DNA of 53,900 nt from a virus. The position numbers were made by a program, and so were the translations under genes. How positions within the stretch are numbered: position 1 is the stretch's first letter; each line of letters begins with the position of its first letter. Below, in pieces: positions 8,018 to 16,294 of this stretch. The stretch spans positions 1-53,900 of IMG/VR virus record IMGVR_UViG_3300032308_002516; one strand, given 5' to 3'. The notes beneath the pieces are model-generated. The model did no database searches. It saw only the letters and a program-made list of their open reading frames with translations, and had not been told where the DNA came from.

Positions 8018-9376
8018 ATGCCCTTACAGATTCGCAGAGGCACCAGTGCTGAAGTTAATAGTATCACACCGTTGATCGGTGAGATTGTATACGATTCAAC
8101 ATTAAAAAGAATAGTTGTAGGTGATGGCACTACACAAGGAGGAATATCTGTAGCTGGTATTAATCTTAACGAAGCAAAAGATTCTGTTTCTGAGGTGTTT
8201 TTAGGGGGCAACCATAAAAATATCTCCTTTAGCTATAACAGTGCATCGAAGGTTATTTCAGCCACTGTAACTCTTGATCAATTTGAACTAGGAACAATTA
8301 ATGCCTCTATTATTGATAACAGCTCAACTACACTTGTAGATTCCGAAACCGGAGTAATTAGATGCAGTGATTTCTTTATTAACGAAGTGAATATCACTTC
8401 CGACGGAACAAATATAAATTTACCAGCAGGCACTACTATTGATGGTAATGAGATAGAATTTTACATCGGCACAGATGATTCTACAACTACAACAGTATCC
8501 AATGCTGACACCATAAACATTTTAGGTGACAACGTAAATATCTTTACTGCGGTAAATGAGGAAGGATATATTTTTGTATATTCTGATATAAGACAAATAA
8601 CTCCTCAACCGGACGCCAATGAAACTACAGCACATTTTATTCCGTTTTTAAGTAGTTTTAACAGTGCCTCTACAATAAAATGTGATGGAACTTTGAATTA
8701 TATTCCCGATACTGGTACATTAGCAGTAGATAAAATTTTTGCTGATACTTCGATTGGATCCCCTGCTTTGAATACAACTGTATTAACTACTGGTACTATC
8801 TATGCTAATAATGTACTAGAAATTACAGCTGCTCTTAATACTGGCACGACTCAACATCTAGTACAAGTTGGCAGTAATTCGATAGATGGAAGATTTAGAG
8901 TATTTCAAAATTCATATAAGAGTCTGTCAATGGTTGTGTTTGATCAATACCATTCAACTCCTGATGTTGACGATTTAAGATTTAACAGAGGTAGAGGAAC
9001 ATCAACAGCAACTACAGCAGTACAAACTGGTGATGACATCGCAGATATTTCATTTGCGGGACACGACGGAACTGCCATGCGTCTTTCTTCGGGAATAAGT
9101 GCTAGAGTAATGGGAACAGTTTCAAGTGGTGTGGTTCCCGGAGAATTGTTGTTTAATACAACTAACAGCACAGGAACATATCTTAATGCTGTAGAAATTA
9201 ATTCTAGCCAACAAACTACTTTCAAAGGTGCTATAACATTAGCTACATATGCGGATGCTGCGGCGAGAAACACTGCGATCCCAACTCCAACCGCAGGAAT
9301 GATGGTTTATATCACTGGCACAGGAAAATTCCAAGGATATAACGGCTCGACAACCACCTGGGATGATTTGAACTAA
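8018..9376 (+). CDS. Tail-fibre / virion structural protein
   Basis: The 452-aa protein begins with a small beta-rich domain (PLQIRRGTSAE…GEIVYDSTLKRIVVGDGTT) common at the N-termini of fibre proteins in marine T4-like phages and similar to the Mtd-type fibre head. The middle is a repetitive Ser/Thr/Asn-rich beta region. The C-terminus (YADAAARNTAIPTPTAGMM…YNGSTTTWDDLN) is a cap seen on many phage fibres. I prefer the ATG at 8018, after CAGGAG, over in-frame upstream starts that overlap the late promoter box. No reverse transcriptase or template repeat is nearby, so a diversity-generating retroelement is not supported. It overlaps the convergent QueC-like gene by 4 nt. Confidence 0.8.
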   Translation: MPLQIRRGTSAEVNSITPLIGEIVYDSTLKRIVVGDGTTQGGISVAGINLNEAKDSVSEVFLGGNHKNISFSYNSASKVISATVTLDQFELGTINASIIDNSSTTLVDSETGVIRCSDFFINEVNITSDGTNINLPAGTTIDGNEIEFYIGTDDSTTTTVSNADTINILGDNVNIFTAVNEEGYIFVYSDIRQITPQPDANETTAHFIPFLSSFNSASTIKCDGTLNYIPDTGTLAVDKIFADTSIGSPALNTTVLTTGTIYANNVLEITAALNTGTTQHLVQVGSNSIDGRFRVFQNSYKSLSMVVFDQYHSTPDVDDLRFNRGRGTSTATTAVQTGDDIADISFAGHDGTAMRLSSGISARVMGTVSSGVVPGELLFNTTNSTGTYLNAVEINSSQQTTFKGAITLATYADAAARNTAIPTPTAGMMVYITGTGKFQGYNGSTTTWDDLN

Positions 9377-9966
9377 TTGATCCCTGGATCGATTTTGTCT
9401 AACTGCTGAAAAGCCCAAGCACGTTCGTTACACTGAAAACACTGGCCGCAACGGCCAGTTTTTCTTTCTGTACAGGTGTGAGTTAACATTAACAACTGTT
9501 CTTGACCTCTGTCAAATAAAATTTTCAATATTTCGTCTTTATGCATTTTTATAAACGGCATTAAAATCTTAGGATGATCGGGACCTTGTACTCGTTTAGG
9601 ATATCCGTCCTCTGGATAAACACTGTAATCAAACGAATGAGGAGGATTTTGATTTGTAGCAAAAAACAAATAATCGATGTCAGTGTGATTTTGAAAAATT
9701 TCCCGAACAGCTATTCGACTTTGCTCTGTATGATAAGCATCGGGATTTCCTACTAATTTAGTTTCTTGAATTTTAATGTCAAACTGGTTCTCAAAATACT
9801 TGATTATTTCAGAAACAAATAAGTGAGATCCGTCGTGTTTTGGTATTGAAAAAGGTTGGAGTTGTATATTTTTATTTGATTTTAAAATCATATACATTAA
9901 AACAGCACTGTCTAACCCGCCAGAAAGCATAATTCCGTACTTTTTATTATCATTTAAAATCAACAT
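9373..9966 (-). CDS. QueC-like PP-loop protein
   Basis: The 197-aa protein has a PP-loop SGGLDS (15-20) and a C-terminal Cys cluster (C165, C173, C176, C179 in C-x7-CGxCxxC) followed by ERAWAF. The arrangement matches the zinc site of QueC (7-cyano-7-deazaguanine synthase), which turns CDG plus ammonia into preQ0. It is a little shorter than typical QueC (about 220-230 aa), and the middle departs from the classic sequence, so a related amidating enzyme is possible. A queD-like gene lies at 35696, but queE, queF and a DNA transglycosylase are not in this window. A TGTAAATA box (9971-9978, minus) lies 4 nt before its ATG. Confidence 0.7.
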   Translation of the reverse strand: MLILNDNKKYGIMLSGGLDSAVLMYMILKSNKNIQLQPFSIPKHDGSHLFVSEIIKYFENQFDIKIQETKLVGNPDAYHTEQSRIAVREIFQNHTDIDYLFFATNQNPPHSFDYSVYPEDGYPKRVQGPDHPKILMPFIKMHKDEILKILFDRGQEQLLMLTHTCTERKTGRCGQCFQCNERAWAFQQLDKIDPGIN

Positions 9967-9970
9967 GCCA

Positions 9971-9978
9971 TATTTACA
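9971..9978 (-). promoter_or_regulatory. Late-type promoter box (TGTAAATA, minus strand)
   Basis: On the minus strand TGTAAATA, a one-base variant of the late consensus, is 4 nt upstream of the QueC-like ATG. Confidence 0.4.
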
Positions 9979-9995
9979 ATTAAATAATTACTACT

Positions 9996-10712
9996 ATGAG
10001 AACTCTTGAAAAAATAAACAAAATAATAGAATCTATAGAAAACCCATACTCTATTAAAAATTTCTTAGATAACTATCAAATTTCATATCTAATAGATATT
10101 TTTAATAGTCAGGCATCTAGTATAGGTCCTTATTCGAATTTGATACAGAAAAACACAGGGCCTATAACTCTAGATCTTCGTGAATATTATCAAGATCAAG
10201 TGGTCAGTAAAATTTTAACCGGCTTAGAGACTTTAATAGGTAATTACGAAGTTACCGCAGCTTTCTTTTTTAAAACAGATTATCCTCATATCATACACAA
10301 CGACGATACATTTGAATTACCCGATACTGTATATAAGGGTATAACTATTCCTTTATTTTTAGATGGTTATTCCGAAACTTACCCTAAGTTATGTTTTTTT
10401 GATCAATTTTATTTTCACGGGCCAGCAAAATTTTTCAAAGGAAGCTCAAATGTTCCTACTTATTATAATAAACAAATATATGACTATAAAGACATTACAG
10501 GTACAGTAGATAAAAAATTTGTTGACGAAAAAAATTATTTTACGCATCTTAATCCGACATGGTTAGAGGGACTAAGTCTACATTCTACATTAGATTGGAT
10601 TCCCGGAGACGCATTGATATTTGACAGTATTAGATTACATTGTGCCAGCGATTTTAGAAATATAGGAATAAAATCAAAATTAGGTATAAGTATTTTTACA
10701 AAAAAATGTTAG
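9996..10712 (+). CDS. 2OG-Fe(II) oxygenase-like protein
   Basis: The 238-aa protein has a metal motif H-N-D (H101, D103), a PGDALIFDS turn and a distal H215. K226 or K228 sits where the 2OG-binding Arg usually is. This is the double-stranded beta-helix pattern of phage 2OG oxygenases. It begins a run of five overlapping plus-strand genes (9996-13352). An ATTAAATA sequence at 9979-9986 may be a weak late box. Substrate unknown. Confidence 0.65.
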   Translation: MRTLEKINKIIESIENPYSIKNFLDNYQISYLIDIFNSQASSIGPYSNLIQKNTGPITLDLREYYQDQVVSKILTGLETLIGNYEVTAAFFFKTDYPHIIHNDDTFELPDTVYKGITIPLFLDGYSETYPKLCFFDQFYFHGPAKFFKGSSNVPTYYNKQIYDYKDITGTVDKKFVDEKNYFTHLNPTWLEGLSLHSTLDWIPGDALIFDSIRLHCASDFRNIGIKSKLGISIFTKKC

Positions 10713-11452
10713 AAAAAGATTTTTTTACACAGCGAAGAAAAGAACAGCTTGATATCTGGCCTGATTTAGAAGAGGCAGAAGCTTGGGGAAATTATTGTTT
10801 AATTCCATTAGACATACCAAGATTCGAATATCCAGAAATAGTCGAGTGGTTTTTTAAATATTCTCAACCTACATATAAGGTCAGTCCCGACGTTGCTAAT
10901 AAATTAACAGGAGTGACAAATTTCGATGCGATAGATGTTCTTCCCACACAAGAAAAAAATCAACAAGATATTTGGACATTAAACATAAGAGACGACTTTA
11001 TGATAGATTTCAAATATGTTTACGATGACATCATGAACAATTTTCCTTTTAAATCTATTTCTAGAATAAGATTTTGGAGTAGCACGAGAAATGTTTTATT
11101 CCATCGAGATCATACTAAATTTGTAGATTTTCCGGGAGCTTTCCGTATTATGTTATATGATGAAAATCCTAAACAAACACTTAGTTTAATTGAATCTCTT
11201 CCCGGTACCCCGGACGATGTTTCTAAAAAATTTCCCATTCCTAGATTACCCAACACTAATTCTTTTGTATGGAATAATCTTAGAACAAAACATGGTAGCG
11301 AGTTTATTCCAGGGTTCCGAAAAATAATAATTATATTAGATCGGTATGAAATAGATATCGAAAGATACAAAAATTTAGTTAAGAAAAGTATAGATAAGTT
11401 TCAACAAGACTGTTTTATATCTGAAAAAAGTAAAAATGAATATTTATTGTAA
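10706..11452 (+). CDS. 2OG-Fe(II) oxygenase-like protein
   Basis: The 248-aa protein has HRDH (H133, D135), FRIMLYDENP after it, a distal H196 in a TKHGS context and R205. The order and spacing fit the Fe(II)/2OG fold. The first 100 residues are an extra domain with no recognised match. Its ATG overlaps the previous stop by 7 nt, and its end overlaps the SGNH gene by 17 nt, indicating coupled translation. The reaction is inferred as hydroxylation; the target is unknown. Confidence 0.7.
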   Translation: MLEKDFFTQRRKEQLDIWPDLEEAEAWGNYCLIPLDIPRFEYPEIVEWFFKYSQPTYKVSPDVANKLTGVTNFDAIDVLPTQEKNQQDIWTLNIRDDFMIDFKYVYDDIMNNFPFKSISRIRFWSSTRNVLFHRDHTKFVDFPGAFRIMLYDENPKQTLSLIESLPGTPDDVSKKFPIPRLPNTNSFVWNNLRTKHGSEFIPGFRKIIIILDRYEIDIERYKNLVKKSIDKFQQDCFISEKSKNEYLL

Positions 11453-12260
11453 CGGTGATAGCTTTACTTCGGGCCTAGAAATATTAGATTACCAATTTTC
11501 TAATTTTCCCGGTTATAGTCCAACTGGATCTTATTTGGCCACTGATGCCAATTATAACTGGGCAAGAGTTAGACAAAATCATGGGATCAATTTCTTTGGA
11601 TCTTATGAAGAATTAATTTTACAAGAAAGATCAGCGGCATGGCCCGGACAATTAAAAAAAATAGACAATAATATAAACTTTATCAATAGCGGAGTAGCAG
11701 GGTCGTCTATTACTGGAATAGCTAATCGTACTACAATAGATCTTTTGAAAAATAAAAATATTAAGTTTGATTTTATTTTTATACAATTAACCAGTCCTAC
11801 TAGATTTGAATTTTATAATTCAGATCTTTCTGATTCGTATTTTATGAGAGAAAAACCAATGGGCTGGATAGAATTTTTACCTAATCAATTTGAAAAGGAA
11901 ATAGCAAAAGGTTATATGAAATATTATAAAAATGAAGATTATTCTATTAAGTATTTGTATGTAATGACTGGTTTAAAAAACTTAATTAAAGGCATAACTG
12001 GAATAGATCCTATATTTTTTATTTCCTTAAAAGTTTTAAAATACCATATCCTAGATCCATTAGAAAAAAATGTTATGTTAAAAAACAATGATATCATACA
12101 AACGTTAATAAACGAATCGGGGATATTAGAAATACCCGAAGAAAATTGCATGGATACTACTCAAATTAAAAATAACTTTTTATTTACACCGATGAAACAT
12201 TTTGAATTAAGATGCCATGAAGAATTTGCTAAAACCATTTATCAAAAATATATAAAATGA
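11436..12260 (+). CDS. SGNH/GDSL-type hydrolase
   Basis: The 274-aa protein opens with block I of SGNH hydrolases, NGDSFTSG, placing the nucleophile at S9. An SGVAGSSITG stretch (about residues 84-93) may be block II, and a C-terminal HFELRCHEEFA segment could supply the catalytic His. Relatives are esterases, lipases or acyltransferase partners that act on acylated sugars, lipids or polysaccharides. There is no signal peptide, so it would act in the cytoplasm. It is embedded by overlaps in a string of oxygenase genes, suggesting it removes or transfers an acyl group on the same intermediate. Confidence 0.7.
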   Translation: MNIYCNGDSFTSGLEILDYQFSNFPGYSPTGSYLATDANYNWARVRQNHGINFFGSYEELILQERSAAWPGQLKKIDNNINFINSGVAGSSITGIANRTTIDLLKNKNIKFDFIFIQLTSPTRFEFYNSDLSDSYFMREKPMGWIEFLPNQFEKEIAKGYMKYYKNEDYSIKYLYVMTGLKNLIKGITGIDPIFFISLKVLKYHILDPLEKNVMLKNNDIIQTLINESGILEIPEENCMDTTQIKNNFLFTPMKHFELRCHEEFAKTIYQKYIK

Positions 12261-12802
12261 ATTTGTTATTTTTACCCATCGACATTGACCTATCTCGACT
12301 CAACTTTTATCAAAAAGATAGATCGATCCAATTAAAAGAATACAATCCCTATTGGTCATCCTCTCCTATAGACAAAGATACTATTGAGCGTACAAACTTT
12401 AACGAAATTTTAAATCAACTACCATTTGAAAAAATAACAACCCTGACACACAAAATACAACAAAAAAAAGTAGAAAGCCATGTTGATGTATATCCGTCTA
12501 TGACTTTTGAAAAGCACGAGCTGGCTCATATATTAGAAAACGAACCCTGTGGGTATAGATTTGTTCTTAAAGGAAACATTAACAGCATTGAAATTTTTAA
12601 TGGAAACGATTGGGTAACTGCTGAAATTCCGGCGGTTCCGTGTTGCTATCTATTAAATTCTACAAACGGGTATCATCGTATCAAAGAAGACATTAATAGA
12701 GAAACTATATACGTAAGAGGTTTCGTAGATCCAAAAAAACATAAAGATTTAATAGATCGTAGCTATAAAAAATATAAGAATTATGCAATCTCCTTATTAT
12801 AG
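12257..12802 (+). CDS. 2OG-Fe(II) oxygenase / aspartyl-hydroxylase-like protein
   Basis: The 181-aa protein has an H-V-D metal motif (H75, D77), a Y-R-F-V-L-K-G strand, a CCYLLNST turn, H140 and R148 or R154. The pattern resembles aspartyl/asparaginyl beta-hydroxylase-type oxygenases. It is joined by ATGA to the SGNH gene upstream and overlaps the next oxygenase by 20 nt. Substrate unknown. Confidence 0.7.
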   Translation: MNLLFLPIDIDLSRLNFYQKDRSIQLKEYNPYWSSSPIDKDTIERTNFNEILNQLPFEKITTLTHKIQQKKVESHVDVYPSMTFEKHELAHILENEPCGYRFVLKGNINSIEIFNGNDWVTAEIPAVPCCYLLNSTNGYHRIKEDINRETIYVRGFVDPKKHKDLIDRSYKKYKNYAISLL

Positions 12803-13352
12803 GTTCATAGAAATTCCTAGCAACTTTTTCGATAAAGAAAAAATTACTGTTGATTTATCTAAAAATTTAGATAAAAATAAAAATAAACATTGGAATAACT
12901 TAAATCACTTTTTTGATGCCAGCATATTTTCTTTCTTTTCATCCATTGATTATAATTTGATAAATTCTGAATTATTTTACACGCCCCCCTATGGAGATCT
13001 AATTTGGCATATAGACATGAATCCCCCCGAAGATTTTATTAAAATTAATTTTGTATGGGGTTCAACGTTCCACTATATGTTATGGGGAGAATTGAAAGAT
13101 CTATCCAAAACTAGACAAACTTCAAAAACAGAAGTAGACACACAATATATAAAATTATCAAACGACGAAGTAATTCTTAAAGAATCTATTACAATAGTTA
13201 AACCAGCACTGGTAAATGTCGGACGTCCACATAAAGTATTAAATCATGATAAGATAGGAAGATGGTGTTTATCTTTGATATTAACACAGAATGATCAAAG
13301 AATATTATTCGAAAATGCCGTGAGAAAACTTAGTGAGTATGTTGTAAGTTAG
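12783..13352 (+). CDS. 2OG-Fe(II) oxygenase-like protein
   Basis: The 189-aa protein has H-I-D (H76, D78), a distal H150 in NVGRPHKV and R160 in GRWCLSL, a typical small phage 2OG oxygenase layout. It resembles the gene at 14069 in the order of motifs (H-x-D, then P-H-x-V-x-N, then R-x-S-x-x). It is the last of the overlapping plus-strand set and overlaps the convergent gene at 13330 by 23 nt. Confidence 0.7.
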   Translation: MQSPYYRFIEIPSNFFDKEKITVDLSKNLDKNKNKHWNNLNHFFDASIFSFFSSIDYNLINSELFYTPPYGDLIWHIDMNPPEDFIKINFVWGSTFHYMLWGELKDLSKTRQTSKTEVDTQYIKLSNDEVILKESITIVKPALVNVGRPHKVLNHDKIGRWCLSLILTQNDQRILFENAVRKLSEYVVS

Positions 13353-14028
13353 CAATAACCTTAGCCACATTCTCTGTAGTCATAGGTATATTCAATATCA
13401 GATGTATACTGTCATTCACCCAACTAATAGTTCTATGTGTTTTTCTAGTGTTAACGTAATAGACTCTACCGTGTTCTATCTGTAATTTACGATCATCCAT
13501 CAACCAATCATAATCCAACGGTCCGCAGTTATTGACAAAGACGACTAGTCTAAAAACATCTCTAGGCATGGCTGGATGATCTCGATGAGGTACGAAGTAT
13601 CCCCCTACGTCTGATTTTACAAAAAATGTACGGCCGAGATTAGGAAATACTGAAAATAAAGAGTTAAGGCTTTGACAGGCCTTATAAACTTCAGTTTTGT
13701 TATTAAATTCTAATTCACTCAATCTACGTTTCGCAGTATAACTGGCTTCAGCTAGGCTAGGCGCATCTCTGTGTGTTTTTCCTGGTATGGTTGTTAGAGT
13801 TAAACCTTTACGATTATTCGGTCGATCTGTTCTTGGCAAGTAATCTTGCCAATCGTCTTTAAATCTTTCAAGTTCGATCATTAGTGAATTTACATCAATT
13901 TTTATCTTTAATGGCTCGAAATCACCGATGTTAATTAAACTAAGTTCGTTGGCCAACATTTCACTGCTGATATTTTTCGGATCGTAGTTTGCGGGCTGTC
14001 CGCTGATTCCTGGGGGTACCTGTGTCAT
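13330..14028 (-). CDS. 2OG-Fe(II) oxygenase-like protein
   Basis: The 232-aa protein carries VPHRDHP (H148, D150), an RLVVFVNNCGP strand, EHGRVYYVNTRKTHRT with H198 and a final IHLILNIPM strand. These fit the Fe(II)/2OG hydroxylase fold of aspartyl-hydroxylase type. The gene is reversed relative to its neighbours, with its own late box 5 nt from the ATG. The long N-terminal 130 residues are family-specific. Substrate unknown. Confidence 0.75.
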   Translation of the reverse strand: MTQVPPGISGQPANYDPKNISSEMLANELSLINIGDFEPLKIKIDVNSLMIELERFKDDWQDYLPRTDRPNNRKGLTLTTIPGKTHRDAPSLAEASYTAKRRLSELEFNNKTEVYKACQSLNSLFSVFPNLGRTFFVKSDVGGYFVPHRDHPAMPRDVFRLVVFVNNCGPLDYDWLMDDRKLQIEHGRVYYVNTRKTHRTISWVNDSIHLILNIPMTTENVAKVIANLQHTH

Positions 14029-14033
14029 AAAAA

Positions 14034-14041
14034 TATTTATA
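14034..14041 (-). promoter_or_regulatory. T4-type late promoter box (TATAAATA, minus strand)
   Basis: On the minus strand the exact consensus TATAAATA is 5 nt upstream of the ATG at 14028. It forms a divergent pair with the plus-strand box at 14057-14064. Confidence 0.65.
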
Positions 14042-14056
14042 TGCGTAATTTTTACC

Positions 14057-14064
14057 TATAAATA
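14057..14064 (+). promoter_or_regulatory. T4-type late promoter box (TATAAATA)
   Basis: The exact consensus lies only 4 nt upstream of the ATG at 14069, with no room for a ribosome binding site on the transcript. Confidence 0.65.
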
Positions 14065-14068
14065 TTTC

Positions 14069-14626
14069 ATGAAACAAGAAGTTCCTTACAGATATTTGTC
14101 TTTGATAAACGATCCTTTAGTCGAAGATTGGAAAGGCGTAATTGAAGATATCAATTCCTCATTTATCTATCTAGATAGCCAAGGAAGTCTTCTTAAACAA
14201 GAACTTAAAAATTTATTTTTTGATTGCGGATTAATACCAAAAAGAGGAAATTTGTGGTCACGAGAACCTCATAACCTTCCGCCATATCACACTGATCAAA
14301 AAGTTAATTGCGAATTGTTTGCTATCAATTGGCTATTGATCGGCGAACCCGGATTAACAGAATGGAGTTATAAAGCATTAGAATATAAAGACGATAATTG
14401 GACACCGTTATATAAAACCACATCTCCCCAATTTTGGGGAAACCTGTATATGAAACCAGACTTCACTGCTGTATTAAATAAACCTATGATGATAAAAACA
14501 GACATTCCGCATAGAGTTAATAATAGAGATAACAACACATGGAGAATATCTTACAGTTTAAGATTTGAAAATAATCCCACTTGGGAAGTGGGATTAGAAA
14601 AATTATCAAAATTTTTAGTAGACTAA
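14069..14626 (+). CDS. 2OG-Fe(II) oxygenase-like protein
   Basis: The 185-aa protein has H-T-D (H74, D76), an AINWLLIGEPG strand-turn, PHRV (H148) and R159 in a WRISYSLRF strand. This is a compact Fe(II)/2OG oxygenase, most like the gene at 12783 in layout. It starts a plus-strand cassette with the SDR and BKACE genes and has a late box almost touching its start codon. The substrate may be linked to the hydroxy- or keto-acid chemistry of the next two genes, but that is inference. Confidence 0.7.
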   Translation: MKQEVPYRYLSLINDPLVEDWKGVIEDINSSFIYLDSQGSLLKQELKNLFFDCGLIPKRGNLWSREPHNLPPYHTDQKVNCELFAINWLLIGEPGLTEWSYKALEYKDDNWTPLYKTTSPQFWGNLYMKPDFTAVLNKPMMIKTDIPHRVNNRDNNTWRISYSLRFENNPTWEVGLEKLSKFLVD

Positions 14627-14635
14627 AAAGAATAT

Positions 14636-15379
14636 ATGAAAAATAAAATTATTGTTATTACAGGGGGAAATGGAGCTGTGGCTAAAGAAGCTGCTAAAAG
14701 ATTCTCCGAAATCGGTTCTACAATTTATATCATAGTAAGAAACAATATCGACGAGGCTAGTGAATTTATTAAGAGCTTGCCCAATCAAGAGTTAAATCAC
14801 AGAGCATTTTTGTCATCCATTACAGATACCAATGCTCTTAGATCGGTAGTACAAGAAATAAAAAACATTTCCGGACGATGTGACCTCCTCATAAATTCAG
14901 CAGGAATTACTAAAAGCCTGGATAATGAAGATTTAAATTCCTATACCGATGAAATCATTGATGAAATTTTAATTAATAATGTCAGAGGAACCTTTTCAGT
15001 GATACGGGAATTTACACCATTATTACTAAACGGCGAGGAAAGTTTGATTATTAATATTACTTCAGCATCAAATAGAAGAGCTAGTCAATCGAATATTATC
15101 TACGGTGCTTCAAAGTCTGCTTTAGAATTAATTACAAGATCTTTAAGTAGAACTCTAGCACCAAAAATCAGAGTGGTATCTGTATGTCCCGGAATGTTAG
15201 AAACACCAACATCAGGGGGATATAAACCCGAAGGGACTAACGAAAGAATTGCGAAACAAATACCCCTGGGTAGAGTAGGTAAAGCTTCTGATGTTGTAGC
15301 AACTATAGAAGCATTGGCTACTTCTTTAAAATATGTAAACGGAAGTTCTATACTGTTAGATGGGGGTCGATTGGCTTGA
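14636..15379 (+). CDS. Short-chain dehydrogenase/reductase (SDR)
   Basis: The 247-aa classical SDR has a TGGNGAV cofactor loop (variant of TGxxxGxG) near residue 8, an N-S-A-G motif, a catalytic Ser in NITSAS, YGASK (Y-x3-K) and PGMLETP. Family role: NAD(P)-dependent oxidation of a hydroxyl or reduction of a ketone, as in FabG or hydroxyacid dehydrogenases. It overlaps the BKACE start (TTGA at 15376-15379), so it may supply a beta-keto acid to that enzyme; this is an inference from the gene order. Confidence 0.9.
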   Translation: MKNKIIVITGGNGAVAKEAAKRFSEIGSTIYIIVRNNIDEASEFIKSLPNQELNHRAFLSSITDTNALRSVVQEIKNISGRCDLLINSAGITKSLDNEDLNSYTDEIIDEILINNVRGTFSVIREFTPLLLNGEESLIINITSASNRRASQSNIIYGASKSALELITRSLSRTLAPKIRVVSVCPGMLETPTSGGYKPEGTNERIAKQIPLGRVGKASDVVATIEALATSLKYVNGSSILLDGGRLA

Positions 15380-16254
15380 AAACTGTAATAACCGCAGCTA
15401 TCACCGGAGCGGGGACCAAACCCGAGGATACTCCTTATCTTCCTATTACACCGGAACAGATCGCCACATCGTCACTAGAATGCGCCGAAGCAGGCGCCGC
15501 TGTGGTACATATACACGTTCGTGATCCAGAAACAGGCCGCCCGGCCATCGCTTTAGATCTATATCAGGATACTGTTGATAGAATTAAAAAACACAACAAG
15601 GATCTAATCATTAATTTAACCACGGGTCCGGGAGCAACATTTGTTCCAAGCGATGAAAAATTGTCTGTCGGGGGAGACGGCACTTATCTTTTTGATGCAG
15701 CTCTAAGAGTTCGTCACATTGAAAAAATTAAACCAGATATATGTAGTATCGACTTTAACACTATGCATCATGCTGGAAATTCAGTGCGTATTAACTACAA
15801 ACCAATTGTTAAAGAAATGATAAAAATGGTTCAAGCAGTTCGATGTAAACCTGAATTAGAAATTTTTGATAGCGGAGATTTTCGAATCGCTCAAGAATTC
15901 ATTTCTGAAGGTGTGATCGACAGTCCTCCACTATGGCAATTTGCCATGGGCATTAAATACGGTTGGTCGGCTTCTCCCGAAACATTAGACTACGCTCGCA
16001 GGCAACTTCCTAATGGTTCTGTCTGGTCGGCGTTTGGTATTAGTAAAATGCAGATGCCTATTGTAGCACAATCATGGTTATATGGCGGACATGTTCGCGT
16101 TGGCATGGAAGATAATATTTTTATCGAAAAAGGCGTTTTAGCGAAAAGCAACTCGGGGTTGGTAATAAAAGCCGCAAGAATAATTAAAGATTTAGGTGGA
16201 AAGGTAGCTAACTACACAGAAGCAAGAGAAATTTTTAATTTATATCAGAGATAA
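15376..16254 (+). CDS. Beta-keto acid cleavage enzyme (BKACE/DUF849)
   Basis: The 292-aa protein matches BKACE (3-keto-5-aminohexanoate cleavage enzyme) from the first residues: K-x-VITAAITGA, the zinc motif HIHVRDPETGRP and the NLTTGPGA substrate loop. These Zn enzymes join a beta-keto acid with acetyl-CoA to give acetoacetate and a new acyl-CoA; family members act on lysine-fermentation intermediates or dehydrocarnitine. The start codon is TTG at 15376, overlapping the SDR stop; no closer ATG fits the conserved N-terminus. Codons are somewhat less AGA-biased than in the neighbours. A hairpin terminator follows. Confidence 0.9.
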   Translation: MKTVITAAITGAGTKPEDTPYLPITPEQIATSSLECAEAGAAVVHIHVRDPETGRPAIALDLYQDTVDRIKKHNKDLIINLTTGPGATFVPSDEKLSVGGDGTYLFDAALRVRHIEKIKPDICSIDFNTMHHAGNSVRINYKPIVKEMIKMVQAVRCKPELEIFDSGDFRIAQEFISEGVIDSPPLWQFAMGIKYGWSASPETLDYARRQLPNGSVWSAFGISKMQMPIVAQSWLYGGHVRVGMEDNIFIEKGVLAKSNSGLVIKAARIIKDLGGKVANYTEAREIFNLYQR

Positions 16255-16280
16255 AAAAAGGACTCCGAAGAGTCCTTTTT
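16255..16280. terminator. Bidirectional rho-independent terminator
   Basis: AAAAAGGACTC and GAGTCCTTTTT flank a CGAA loop. The A-tract on one side and T-tract on the other suit termination in both directions between the convergent BKACE and DctP-like genes. Confidence 0.85.
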
Positions 16281-16294
16281 ACTTTAAGATTAAA

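Noticed and set aside
8018-9376. Diversity-generating retroelement acting on the Mtd-like fibre
   Set aside because: No reverse transcriptase and no template/variable repeat pair with A-biased differences is visible in the window.
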